Positions 54,201 through 62,567 of a DNA stretch of 64,000 bases are shown in pieces. The notes under the pieces are model-generated. The model had not been told where the DNA came from and did not search any database. It worked only from the letters and a program-made list of their open reading frames with translations. A program made the position numbers and the translations under genes. This DNA is from Hominisplanchenecus murintestinalis (lineage in GTDB: Bacteria > Bacillota > Clostridia > Lachnospirales > Lachnospiraceae): contig SRZB01000018.1 of assembly GCA_004793585.1 (NCBI GenBank), positions 1-64,000 on the forward strand, given 5' to 3'. The stretch's first letter is position 1. Every line of letters starts with the position of its first letter.

Positions 54201-57200
54201 CTCCTTTATCTGTTCCAGGTCAGAACCGGTTTTACTTGAGGCAGTATCCGCCTGCCCTGCATCTTCCTCATTTACAGCCATAAAATCAAAAGTAAGCTGG
54301 CCGTCCGGCCTTTCTTTCACTTTCCCCGGCTGTTCTTTTGCAAGGTTCTTCTGCTTTTTGGCAAGGGCGCGGGCGGCGGCTTCCAGTTCCCCTAAAGGTT
54401 CCTTTTCCTTTCTGGATGCGTCCTGCTTCTCTTTTGCTTCCTTTTTTGCCGCCTCCCTTTTCTGCCTTTCCGCCCGCAGGGTTTCCTCCGGCAGCGGCGT
54501 AAACAGGGAGTATTCTCCCCTCTGGTATGCGCCCATATCTTCAATAGCCCTCTGCATGATGCCGTAACTGCGGCTTTCTTCCGGCGTTACGGTGGCAAAG
54601 GATTCCAGCATATCCTCATACAATGCCGCGCTGATTTTGGCATCATCCAGCATAGGCTTAAAATCCCGCTCCGCCGCATCCACATCCCATTCAATGGAAT
54701 TGCTGGGGTTCGGGGTACCTGGGCAGTAAAAATAAAAGGCGTATATGCTCCGCGCAAGCCGTATCTTTTCATACTCGGAGGTATACGCCATTTCTTTCGG
54801 GTTTAAGTATCTTCCGGCATCAATCAGTTCCCCGATCCGCTTCTGTGCCTGGTTCCAGTTCATTTTTACCGTGTCATACCCTTTAAAACCGGAAGCGTCA
54901 TCACAGCGGGTGAATTTTATCCCTTTGGAATCATGCCATTCGTCATATCCAATGTTCCCACCGCCACCAGTTCCGTACTCATTTTTCAGGAAATCCGCCC
55001 GCTCCTTCGCATCGTGCCTCTGGCAGAAAAACGAATAAATACGCATTTTCCCCTCGGAGACACCGCTTCCGCGCATAAACATCCTGTCAATCTCATCTTC
55101 CGTGATAAAGCTGCCCTTTGCCGGCTCAAACCCCTCCGTGCCGTGGAACTGCCTCGGCTCTATGTCAAGATTGAAAAGGCTGTTTAATATCTCCTGCGGG
55201 TTATGGAAATGGAAACGCATAAGGCCACGGTCTGCCTCATAAGCGCGGACAAAATCGGTAAGTTCGGAAACAAAAATATCACGGCTCTCCTTTTCCTCCA
55301 AAAGCCCTGCAATCTTTTCCGTGCTGTCAGGGAATCCCCCGTACAGTTCTGAAACATGCGGCAGGAAACCGCCCTCCACTGCTTCTTCGCTTAAATCCTG
55401 CCGCAGATACCACAGCTTTGCCGCCAGTTCCTGGTACTCATTTCCCCTTGCGGTATCTAATATTTCCTGCGTGGCATAGATGCCTTCTTCCAGAAGTTCC
55501 GATACCTGCTCCGCCGCCTGTTCCCAGGTTACAAGGGTAGCGCCGGGGACATTGGCAGTGCGTCCGGGCGCGATCTTTATTCCTTCCTTATCAAACCATA
55601 AAGCGTATTTTTCCCCGGCAACCGTAAGCCCCTTGCCTCCTGTGCCGTACTCTTTTTGCAGGAAAGCGGCGGCGGCTTCGACAGAGGGGGATTTCTGGTA
55701 AAAGGCGGCAATCCGCATGGCGCTGTTTTTTTCATTCCCGCCGCTGGTGAGCGCGCGTCCAATCACGCCTTTTGGAACTTCCGGCACCGGCTTTTTTCCA
55801 CGGGCGGTGGAATCTTTTGTTTTTTCTTCCGTTTTTGCCTGTGAAATGCGCTCTACCTGTTCCTCCACTGTTGGGAAAAGGGAAAGCTGGAAATATGCGG
55901 GCGCAGAAACGGCGGGTTCATCACCCGCCGTTTCCTGCTCTTTCTCATTTTTTTGTTCTTCCTGTCTTACCTGTAAACGATCTCCTGAAGCACCGCTTCC
56001 TCCGCCTGTGCCGTCAGGCTGTTGACTGCCTGCACCCACGCCATCTGATCGCGTTCTTTCAGGCTCTCGTCCACTCCCTGCTGTTTCATCATCTCTGCCA
56101 CTGTCCGGTCTACCTGCTCCTGCGCCTGTCCGTCTATCTGCCGTAAGTGGGGGATCAGCCTCCCCGTCAGCAGCATGGAGGTGTACGTCCCGTGATGGTT
56201 CTCCATGAGGAAGGTCTGCCGCAGCATCCCGTACTTCCCGATCGGCATCTCCTCCAGTTCTTCCTCCCCGTCCAGCATCAGCTCCGGTATCTGATAATCC
56301 CCGTTCTTTATGTATGTCAGTGCTGCCATGATCTTCGCTCCTTTCTTTGCTTTCACGCTTTAAAGTGTTAAACTGCCCTGTGACTTTAGTATACTCTATG
56401 TCCGTGGATTTTGCAAGGGGATTTTCTGCCGTTTTCTGGATATTTTTCTGCCGGCCTGCCATTACCTCCCGGTCATAATTCCTGATCACTTTTCCAATCT
56501 CCTGCAAAATCTCCATTGACAGGGTGCTCGCCGCGCTCCCTAAATGGTGGAGGACAGCCGGCGTGGAAAATTCCGTGATGCCTGCCAGTTCCTCATCCTC
56601 CATGTAATCGGAAGGGTCAAGGTCGCAGCGGGTAAGGAGGGTGTACTGGACGCTTGCCGTCAGCGTATCCCGGAAGCATACCTCAAGGTTTAACTGGTCA
56701 AGCCCCTCCAAGAAACTTCCTTCCGCATCGTAGGCAAGTTCGCGCAGGTATTCCGGGCAGGCTTCCTCCACGGCTTTCGCCGCAATCTCCATCAGCCCGC
56801 CCCCTAATTCCTTCCGGCTTCCCTCCCCATAGCGGTTCTCTAAGGCGGCAAGGACAGGCGCATGGTGTTCCTCCCGCATCTCCCATAAGTATGGCATTCT
56901 TGCGCCGCGCACGGGCCTTGTGTCCGCCACGTCAAAAACATATTCCAGATGGGGCCTGCCGGTTTCCGCGCCGCGGATTAAGGCGATCCCTTTGGAGCCG
57001 GCTTTTACCCACCGGCGCATTTTTTCATTCCACAGTTCCATCTCCGCACAGGCCGTGGCATCAGGCCGCTGCGCATAGATTAAGAGCTGCTCGTCAAACT
57101 TATACTTGTATAGCCGTGAAGCCGTGTCAAGGTACTGCTTCCAGCCGTCCACATCCCGCGTGATGTTACGGGCGGTCTGGTTTGCCAGTTCCGAGACAAG

Positions 57201-57218
57201 CTGTAATTTTCTTGCCAT
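48268..57218 (-). CDS. Giant N6-methylase/SNF2-like helicase protein, exon 1
   Basis: 2983 codons from ATG 57218 (GGAGGG site), joined by splicing to exon 2 for about 3489 aa. Residues 1-270 are an ArdC/LtrC-like N-terminal domain (ITRDVDGWKQYLDTASRLYKY). About 297-420 is a disordered Arg/Asp/Gly-rich linker that overlaps tnpV. Two tandem modules of about 140 aa follow, each with a FYQKSPSVEAA-type start. Several accessory domains with acidic linkers run to about 1800. The methylase domain has motif I LEPSCGIGNF and motif IV GNVPFGEY. The SNF2-like helicase has HVVGAGKTYEM and VDEAHSFKNL. Family members accompany ICE transfer and may modify or unwind incoming DNA. The frame would end 22 codons into the intron if unspliced. 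Confidence 0.85.
55967..56329 (-). CDS. tnpV: TnpV-family protein nested inside the giant gene
   Basis: 120 aa, +1 frame relative to the giant gene on the same strand. Start at 56329 has AAAGGAG at 8-9 bp; the frame is open 9 codons upstream. It contains the TnpV pattern: MAALTYIKNGDYQIPEL, MPIGKYGMLRQTFL, YTSMLLTGRLIPHL then IDGQAQEQV and DQMAWVQAVNSLT. TnpV is named from the Tn4451/Tn4453 serine-recombinase transposons; its function is not clear. The host frame here is low-complexity and disordered, as expected if a tnpV gene was inserted and the giant frame stayed open. Its own promoter lies upstream inside the giant gene. Confidence 0.85.
   Translation of the reverse strand: MAALTYIKNGDYQIPELMLDGEEELEEMPIGKYGMLRQTFLMENHHGTYTSMLLTGRLIPHLRQIDGQAQEQVDRTVAEMMKQQGVDESLKERDQMAWVQAVNSLTAQAEEAVLQEIVYR
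56388..56416 (-). promoter_or_regulatory. Internal promoter for tnpV
   Basis: TTGCAA (56411-56416), 17-bp spacer, TATACT (56388-56393) on the minus strand, all within the coding sequence of the giant gene. A CTTTAAAG palindrome-like element related to the recombinase operator lies downstream at 56358-56365. Confidence 0.65.
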
Positions 57219-57240
57219 GTGTTCCCTCCTTTTTTGCAGA

Positions 57241-57284
57241 AAAAAAGCCCATGACCGGCGCTCTGCCTTTGTCATGGGCTTTTC
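57241..57284 (-). terminator. Terminator between the Spo0A-C-like gene and the giant gene
   Basis: Stem AAAGCCCATGAC/GTCATGGGCTTT around a 15-nt loop, followed on the minus strand by TTTTTT (57241-57246). It could act in both directions, but only the minus gene upstream is close. The giant gene starts 23 bp further on and must be read from another promoter or readthrough. Confidence 0.85.
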
Positions 57285-57315
57285 TTATTTTATGCTGTTT
57301 TTATAGCTTGTAGTT

Positions 57316-57540
57316 TTATACGCTTTCCCGGACTTTTCCCGCCGCATACCGTATAAATTCCTCCGGCGTGGGGATTTCCCCTTTCCGCGGCACCTGCCTC
57401 TGGTAAGCTGATATGATGCCGCCGTCCTTTGGCGGGTTTTGGTATGCCGCCGCAATCGCCGCCTGCATATCCCTTTTTACATCCTTTACGCTCACGCCGT
57501 TTTTCCTCGCGATCTCCCGGTAAATCTTCCTCATACTCAT
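57316..57540 (-). CDS. Spo0A C-terminal-like small DNA-binding protein
   Basis: 74 aa from ATG 57540 (AAAGGGGGA site); the longer frame has no site. MSMRKIYREIARKNGVSVKDVKRDMQAAIAAA is the helix-turn-helix-like start of Spo0A-type effector domains, common as stand-alone proteins in ICEs. The end PTPEEFIRYAAGKVRESV is typical for the group. It may bind ICE promoters. Divergent from the Xre gene, with the operator cluster between. Confidence 0.8.
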   Translation of the reverse strand: MSMRKIYREIARKNGVSVKDVKRDMQAAIAAAYQNPPKDGGIISAYQRQVPRKGEIPTPEEFIRYAAGKVRESV

Positions 57541-57598
57541 CGTAGTATCCCCCTTTATCCTGTGCATATACTGAAAATCTATATGTAGCCTGATTATA

Positions 57599-57673
57599 GG
57601 GAATTATATTCTATATGTCAAGTTCTTTAGAGAATACAATTCCCAATAAATACCTATCCTATGGAATACAATG
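57599..57673. promoter_or_regulatory. Inverted-repeat operator cluster of the Xre regulator
   Basis: GGGAATTATATTCT (57599-57612) and AGAATACAATTCCC (57631-57644) form an inverted repeat with one mismatch, 18 bp apart. A third half-site GGAATACAATG lies at 57663-57673. They lie between divergent minus and plus genes, where an Xre dimer would be expected to bind. Confidence 0.7.
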
Positions 57674-57697
57674 ATAGGAAAAGGAAGGTGATGCACA

Positions 57698-58003
57698 ATG
57701 GAAGAATTTTTTCGGCAAAGGCTGTCGCAGCTCCGCGCCCAGAAAGGCGTGTCCGCAAGGGATATGAGCCTGTCTTTGGGGCAGAGTGAAAGCTATATCA
57801 ACAAGATTGAAAACGGGAAATCCCTCCCGTCCATGCAGGTTTTCTTTTATATCTGCGACTATTTCGGCATCTCGCCGCAGGAGTTCTTTGACGCGGAAAA
57901 CCGCAACCCCACAGCGGCCGGGGCGCTTGCCGACGATATCAAAACGCTGACAGACAGCCAGATTGCCAGCATTGCAGACATTGTAAAGGGGCTGAAGCGG
58001 TAA
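57698..58003 (+). CDS. Xre-family transcriptional regulator
   Basis: 101 aa with AAGGAAGGTGATGC before the ATG. The helix-turn-helix spans about 8-60: LRAQKGVSARDMSLSLGQSE, then SYINKIENGKSLPSMQVFF. A tail of about 35 residues (ALADDIKTLTDSQ) likely mediates dimerisation. It is divergent from the Spo0A-C-like gene and has inverted repeats in its promoter region, which suggests autorepression and control of ICE genes. The gene ends in a terminator overlapping the convergent gene. Confidence 0.9.
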   Translation: MEEFFRQRLSQLRAQKGVSARDMSLSLGQSESYINKIENGKSLPSMQVFFYICDYFGISPQEFFDAENRNPTAAGALADDIKTLTDSQIASIADIVKGLKR

Positions 58004-58032
58004 CTGAAAAACCGTCAGCCCCATCTTTTTTT
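57988..58032 (+). terminator. Terminator at the end of the xre gene
   Basis: Stem GGGGCTGA (57988-57995) with TCAGCCCC (58015-58022), extended by CGGT/ACCG, then ATCTTTTTTT. It overlaps the last codons of xre and the 3' end of the convergent small gene. Confidence 0.85.
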
Positions 58033-58287
58033 GTTCATCCGCTCCAGAACCTCCTTCTGCGCCGCAGACAGGACGCGGGGCGGTGCGATTTTCAGCCATT
58101 TCTTCGGGAGTGCAAAGGTAATCCCGCCATAGCCGTTATCCTCCGTCCGGCGCACCTGCTCCGGATGGGATTTGCACAGTTCCCCAAGCTGTTTCTTTAA
58201 GGCATCATTATAGGTGAACACGCTTGCCTCCCGGTCTGCCTCGTTAAATAAATAGATCGTCTCTTTCTCATAATTGGATAATTTCAT
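58015..58287 (-). CDS. Hypothetical ICE protein
   Basis: 90 aa. Typical start MKLSNYEKETIYLFNEADREA, then an alpha/beta body with YNDALKKQLGELCKSHPEQ and ALPKKWLKIAPPR. Proteins with this beginning recur in Tn1549-like elements beside the next gene; the function is unknown. Its start overlaps the upstream stop by 4 bp (ATGA), so it is coupled. Confidence 0.7.
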   Translation of the reverse strand: MKLSNYEKETIYLFNEADREASVFTYNDALKKQLGELCKSHPEQVRRTEDNGYGGITFALPKKWLKIAPPRVLSAAQKEVLERMNKKRWG

Positions 58288-58751
58288 AACGCCGTTTCCC
58301 CTTTCTCCCGTCCCCCTGCCGGAGCCACGGGGCGGGCAATTTCCTCCTGGTTCTTTCTCAGGCTTTCTAAGAGCGACGGGCGGTATTCCCTTAAATACTC
58401 CCGTTCCCCATCAGCCCGGTCATGGAAATTCTTTTCCGCCGCTTCTGGATCGCAGAAATATTTCCCCCAATAGAAATTTTCCTCTCCCCTGCGCTCATCC
58501 TCCTGCATGTTGCGTTCCCATGTGACATAGGGCTGCGGCGCGTTGGGGTTCTGTGCCAGGACAAATTCTTTATGCCCCACAACCTCACTCTCCAGAATCA
58601 CATAATTCTGGTTTACGCGGGGCTTTTCATTGTTGGGGATTCCGTCAAGCATGTTCATGTTCTGCTCCGCTGACAGTTCTGCCGCCAGCAGGTGATCCCC
58701 GTTCCGGGGCTGCCCTCCGGCCTCTCTTTTTAATTCCCGTTCTGTTTTCAT
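58284..58751 (-). CDS. Conserved hypothetical ICE protein
   Basis: 155 aa. Charged, with a central conserved block: YVILESEVVGHKEFVLAQNP, then APQPYVTWERN, followed by FYWGKYFCDPEAAEKNF. No catalytic motif. It is transcribed with topB (4 bp between stop and start) and the small gene downstream. It may be a DNA transfer accessory, but only location supports that. Confidence 0.7.
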   Translation of the reverse strand: MKTERELKREAGGQPRNGDHLLAAELSAEQNMNMLDGIPNNEKPRVNQNYVILESEVVGHKEFVLAQNPNAPQPYVTWERNMQEDERRGEENFYWGKYFCDPEAAEKNFHDRADGEREYLREYRPSLLESLRKNQEEIARPVAPAGGREKGETAL

Positions 58752-58754
58752 CTC

Positions 58755-60872
58755 CTATTCCGCCTTTCCTTTTTTCTTATCAAATTCCAGCCTGAAATTC
58801 ACATACTTTCCGCCTGTGTCCTCCATGACAATCGTTGCGTCATACATGATCCCTTTCTTTTCGGAATACAACCCGGTCATTTTCACCTTCCCGTCTTTTA
58901 ACAGGGCGGCGGCAACCTTCTTTGTCAGTTCCTTGCGCTTGCTCTTAAAATAGGGGTTCTCTTTCCACAGAGCAAAGCCGCAGGGCACAGCGTCTTTATA
59001 AGCGGAACAGAAAAAACTCTTTTTCCCCTCATAGACCGGTTTCCCGCACCGTGGGCACTTTCCGACCGCCTCCCTGCCGGAAGCGGATAAAGCATTCCCC
59101 GTGATCGGTGCATCGCCATAGGATTCCACCAGGCTGCGCACCATACCGGTAATCCCTTCCATGAAATCCTCCGGGGAGCATTCCCCGCGCTCCACCTCCT
59201 TTAAGGCAGCTTCCCACTCGGCGGTCAGACTGGCAGATTTTACACTGTCCGGCAATACCTTGATTAGTTCCATGCCCCGCTCAGTGGGGACAAGGAGTTT
59301 CTTTTTCCGCTCCACAAACCCGCCCTTTACCAGCTTTTCAATCACGCCGGCACGGGTAGCCGGGGTGCCAAGACCCCTGCGCTCCGCGTCCTCGATCTGT
59401 GCAAATTCCTCCGCCCCGGCGTTCTCCATTGCGCTAAGGAGGGAATCCTCCGTATAGCGCGGCGGCGGGCTTGTGGTTCCCTCATGCAGCACGGCTTCCT
59501 TTACTGCCACAGCCTGCCCCTCGCTAAATTCCGGCAAAAAGGGCTGTGCCTTTTCTTCCTCCGGCCTGTTCTTTAACGCCGCCTGGAATGCTTTTTCAAG
59601 CCCTTTCCAGCCTGCGGCAGTCTCCGTATGTCCCTTTGCCATAAATTCCACTCCGGCACAGGTACATACCACCGCCGTATCTGCATAAATATGTTTCTCC
59701 GGGCAGACAGCGCATAAAAGCCGCGCCGCGATCAGAGAGAGGATGTTGCGCTCCCCGGTGGGGAGTTCCTCTAAATTTGCCTTTGCCGCCTCTTTTGTAG
59801 GGATGATCGCGTGGTGGTCGCTGACTTTGGCATTGCAGACCACCTGCGCCGCTTCCACTCTGCCGTCAAAACCGGATGCAAAGGGGAAGGCTGCCGCCAC
59901 CAACCGGCAGAGCGCAGGGAGGCGTTCCGCCATATCCTCCGTCAGATAGCGGGAATCCGTGCGCGGGTAGGTTGCCAGCTTTTTCTCATACAAAAGCTGG
60001 ATATAGTCCAATGTCTGCTGTGCGGTATAGCCGTATATCCGGTTAGCCTCCCTCTGCAAAGTGGTCAGGTCATACAGTTTTGGCGGTTTCTCTGTTTTTT
60101 CCTGCCTTTCTGCCAGCTTCACCGTGGCATCTTTCCCTACGCACAGCTTCCGCAGCTTCTCCGCGTCCGTCCTGCTTTTAAACCGTCCGCTGGATATACA
60201 AAACCCACCGCAGTCCAAATCTACGGTATAAAATTTTTCTTTCTGAAATCCGGTAATTGCCTGTTCCCGGTCTGTAAGGAGCGCCAGTGTCGGCGTCATG
60301 ACGCGCCCCACGTTCAGGGTCTTTCCCTGATACAGCGTTGTAAACAGGCGCGTCGCGTTGATCCCAACCAGCCAGTCCGCTTTGGCGCGGCACAGGGCAG
60401 CTTCATAAAGGGCATCATACGTTTCTCCGGGAGCAAGGTTTTCAAACCCCTTCCGGATAGCGGAATCCTCCATTGAGGAAATCCAGAGCCGCTTAAACGG
60501 CTTCCTGCACCCTGCCTCCCGGTAGACCAGACGGAAGATCAGTTCTCCCTCCCGGCCTGCGTCCGTGGCTTCTACAAGTTCCGTCACATCCGCACGTCCC
60601 ATCAGCGACTTGATAATCCCAAACTGTTTCTTTGTTCCGGGGGATACGGTAAATTTCCACGGGTCAGGCAGGATCGGCAGATCCTCCCTGGCCCATCTGG
60701 AGTAGCGCGCTTCATAATTGTCGGCATTGGCAAGTCCTACCAGGTGTCCCACACACCATGAAATGATATATCCGTTCCCCTCTATGTACCCGTCTTTCTT
60801 CCCTTTCACGCCGAGTGCGGCGGCGATTGCCTGTGAAACGCTGGGCTTCTCCGCAAGGACTAAGACTGCCAT
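58755..60872 (-). CDS. topB: DNA topoisomerase III
   Basis: 705 aa with AAAGGAGGTGC before the ATG. The TOPRIM domain has EATDAGREGEL (Asp104, Glu108). The catalytic tyrosine is Tyr302 in ATYPRTDSRYL. The type IA core runs to about 590, followed by a zinc domain (CPRCGKPVYEGKKSFFC) and a C-terminal domain. It relaxes and decatenates DNA; ICE-borne copies resolve intermediates during transfer. It overlaps the SpaA-like gene by 13 bp. Longer than host TopB in the C-terminal part only slightly. Confidence 0.95.
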   Translation of the reverse strand: MAVLVLAEKPSVSQAIAAALGVKGKKDGYIEGNGYIISWCVGHLVGLANADNYEARYSRWAREDLPILPDPWKFTVSPGTKKQFGIIKSLMGRADVTELVEATDAGREGELIFRLVYREAGCRKPFKRLWISSMEDSAIRKGFENLAPGETYDALYEAALCRAKADWLVGINATRLFTTLYQGKTLNVGRVMTPTLALLTDREQAITGFQKEKFYTVDLDCGGFCISSGRFKSRTDAEKLRKLCVGKDATVKLAERQEKTEKPPKLYDLTTLQREANRIYGYTAQQTLDYIQLLYEKKLATYPRTDSRYLTEDMAERLPALCRLVAAAFPFASGFDGRVEAAQVVCNAKVSDHHAIIPTKEAAKANLEELPTGERNILSLIAARLLCAVCPEKHIYADTAVVCTCAGVEFMAKGHTETAAGWKGLEKAFQAALKNRPEEEKAQPFLPEFSEGQAVAVKEAVLHEGTTSPPPRYTEDSLLSAMENAGAEEFAQIEDAERRGLGTPATRAGVIEKLVKGGFVERKKKLLVPTERGMELIKVLPDSVKSASLTAEWEAALKEVERGECSPEDFMEGITGMVRSLVESYGDAPITGNALSASGREAVGKCPRCGKPVYEGKKSFFCSAYKDAVPCGFALWKENPYFKSKRKELTKKVAAALLKDGKVKMTGLYSEKKGIMYDATIVMEDTGGKYVNFRLEFDKKKGKAE

Positions 60873-61582
60873 GAGCGCGCACCTCCTTTCTTCCGGTTCC
60901 CACCATCCATACGATGCAGCTTAACGGCGCAAAGGAGGGCGGCTGCAAAACAGAGGATGGAAAGGGCATATGCCCGGACAGGGGGTGTCTGGCCCGTTTT
61001 GGGGATAATATCCTGCGGGTTTACATTTGTCAGGTCGATCTCGCTTGTCACCTCCGCTAATGTAATCTCTCCTTTTGATATGGCAAACACGATCCGGGCA
61101 GGTTCCACGCCATACCCGGACGGGGCTTTTCGCTGTTTCAGGTAATAATCACCCGCAGGCAGGGAGAGGGAGGCTGTCCCTTCCTGTAACGTAACTTCCC
61201 CTGCCTTTGCGCCATCCTTTTCATAGACTGCGAACACCGCGCCGGAAAGCCTCTCCCCGGTGCCCGCCGCAGCGTTCTGAATCCGCAGGGTGCCGGAACT
61301 TTTCATGGCGGCCTGCGTCTTTGCTTCCGCCTGCCCCGTCTCTGCTTCCTGCTTTGTTCCCTTCTTTTCCCCTGCTTCCGGGGACGTTCCCGTTTCCTGC
61401 TTTGCTTCCGATACTCTTTCATAATTAGCGCTTCCCACATCTTCCCCGGCATCCGCGGGCTTGCCCTCCATGCTTTCCGTCCATGTGGCAGGTTCCGGCT
61501 CCGGCGCTGCAAACGCCGTCATAGGGACAGACAAAAATATACACAAACATACCGCTGTCAATAATGTTTTGATCTGTTTCAT
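60860..61582 (-). CDS. SpaA-like surface protein with sortase signal IPKTG
   Basis: 240 aa. A signal peptide (1-26, AFA cleavage), a low-complexity acidic/Gln-rich region to about 92, and one SpaA/prealbumin-like domain at 96-186 (GAVFAVYEKDG, AGDYYLKQRKAPSGY). Then comes the sorting motif IPKTG (193-197), a hydrophobic anchor (205-222) and a basic tail. It is likely anchored to the cell wall by the sortase encoded just upstream and may aid mating contact. Its start lies 15 bp after the sortase stop. Confidence 0.88.
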   Translation of the reverse strand: MKQIKTLLTAVCLCIFLSVPMTAFAAPEPEPATWTESMEGKPADAGEDVGSANYERVSEAKQETGTSPEAGEKKGTKQEAETGQAEAKTQAAMKSSGTLRIQNAAAGTGERLSGAVFAVYEKDGAKAGEVTLQEGTASLSLPAGDYYLKQRKAPSGYGVEPARIVFAISKGEITLAEVTSEIDLTNVNPQDIIPKTGQTPPVRAYALSILCFAAALLCAVKLHRMDGGNRKKGGARSWQS

Positions 61583-61597
61583 TCTGGTTTCCTCCTC

Positions 61598-62383
61598 TCA
61601 TTCTTCCACACGCAGCGCACGGACAAGGAGCCGGTGCGTTGCCACTTTCACAGGGGTGCAGGTATAAAGGGTAAGCTGTGAAGCCCCCTCTGTCGGTGCA
61701 TCAAACACAGCGGGATCGTCCGGCAATACCGTCAGGATTTCACTTACAGCGAAACACATTTCCGTGCCGTCCGCCGCCGTATAAAATATCTCATCCCCTG
61801 CTTCCAGTTCCCCCAGGCGGTTAAAATGCTTCCCATAGGTATAGCTGCGGTGTCCTGCAATGACCGCATTTCCCCCGCTCCCGATCAATGCGGTCTGCAT
61901 GACCCATCCCTCGGAAATTTTAAGCTGTTCTTCTGATACGCCCGCCGTCACCGGCAGCCTCGCATCAATTTTGGGGATAGAAAGAATCCCGATCTCCGCG
62001 CCTGCCTGCGGCATATCCCCCTCCGGCCTTTTTGCTGTCACCGGCTCTGCCGCCGCTTCATCCTCTCTTTCTGTTTCCTGTTTTTCCCCTGTCTCCGATA
62101 TTTTTTCCCTCTCCGGCTCCGCTGCTGTTTCAGGCGCTTTATCCACTGAAACCGCTGTTACGGAAGCTGCCTTTACCGTTTCCAACGGTTCCTCAAAAGC
62201 CTGTATTTCCGGCACAGACAGTTCCAGCCGGGAAAGCATTGCCTCCTGTTTCTCCTCACACCTGTGCCGTTCCCATGCCGGGAACAGGGCGAAAACTGTC
62301 CCCGCAAGGGTGGCGGCAGCTAACACGGCAAGCAGGGCTGCTTTTTTATGTGTCTTTCCCAATTTTTGCATCTCCCTTTCCAT
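61598..62383 (-). CDS. Class D/C-like sortase
   Basis: 261 aa. N-terminal membrane anchor at about 14-36, a long low-complexity acidic stalk (60-130) and the sortase domain (131-261). Catalytic His178 (IAGHRS), Cys242 (TLYTC) and Arg251 are in place. It attaches proteins with LPXTG-like motifs to the wall. The IPKTG substrate follows directly, so this is a dedicated pair. It overlaps the preceding Cys-rich gene by 38 bp. Confidence 0.9.
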   Translation of the reverse strand: MEREMQKLGKTHKKAALLAVLAAATLAGTVFALFPAWERHRCEEKQEAMLSRLELSVPEIQAFEEPLETVKAASVTAVSVDKAPETAAEPEREKISETGEKQETEREDEAAAEPVTAKRPEGDMPQAGAEIGILSIPKIDARLPVTAGVSEEQLKISEGWVMQTALIGSGGNAVIAGHRSYTYGKHFNRLGELEAGDEIFYTAADGTEMCFAVSEILTVLPDDPAVFDAPTEGASQLTLYTCTPVKVATHRLLVRALRVEE

Positions 62384-62567
62384 GTTTTTTTGACGCAGGG
62401 AGCAGTTCTTTCATGCACACGCCTATGCAGGGCTTCCCGCTCCCATAAGGGCATCCGGCGCACCGGCTTTCCGGCGGATAAGGCGGCGGCCCCGCATCCG
62501 CCTCCTTTCCCGCATAGGGTCTTTGTGTCATCAGATATTCATAAGGGGAATCCGTAAAGCGTGTCAT
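62346..62567 (-). CDS. Small cysteine-rich ICE protein
   Basis: 73 aa. Starts in overlap with the DUF4366 stop (ATGA). Contains MTRFTDSPYEYLMTQRP and then a cluster of cysteines, CAGCPYGSGKPCIGVC (CxxC-x7-CxxxC), suggesting a metal-binding or disulfide fold. A proline-rich segment lies between. It is common between DUF4366 and sortase genes in this ICE family; its function is unknown. Confidence 0.75.
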   Translation of the reverse strand: MTRFTDSPYEYLMTQRPYAGKEADAGPPPYPPESRCAGCPYGSGKPCIGVCMKELLPASKKHGKGDAKIGKDT

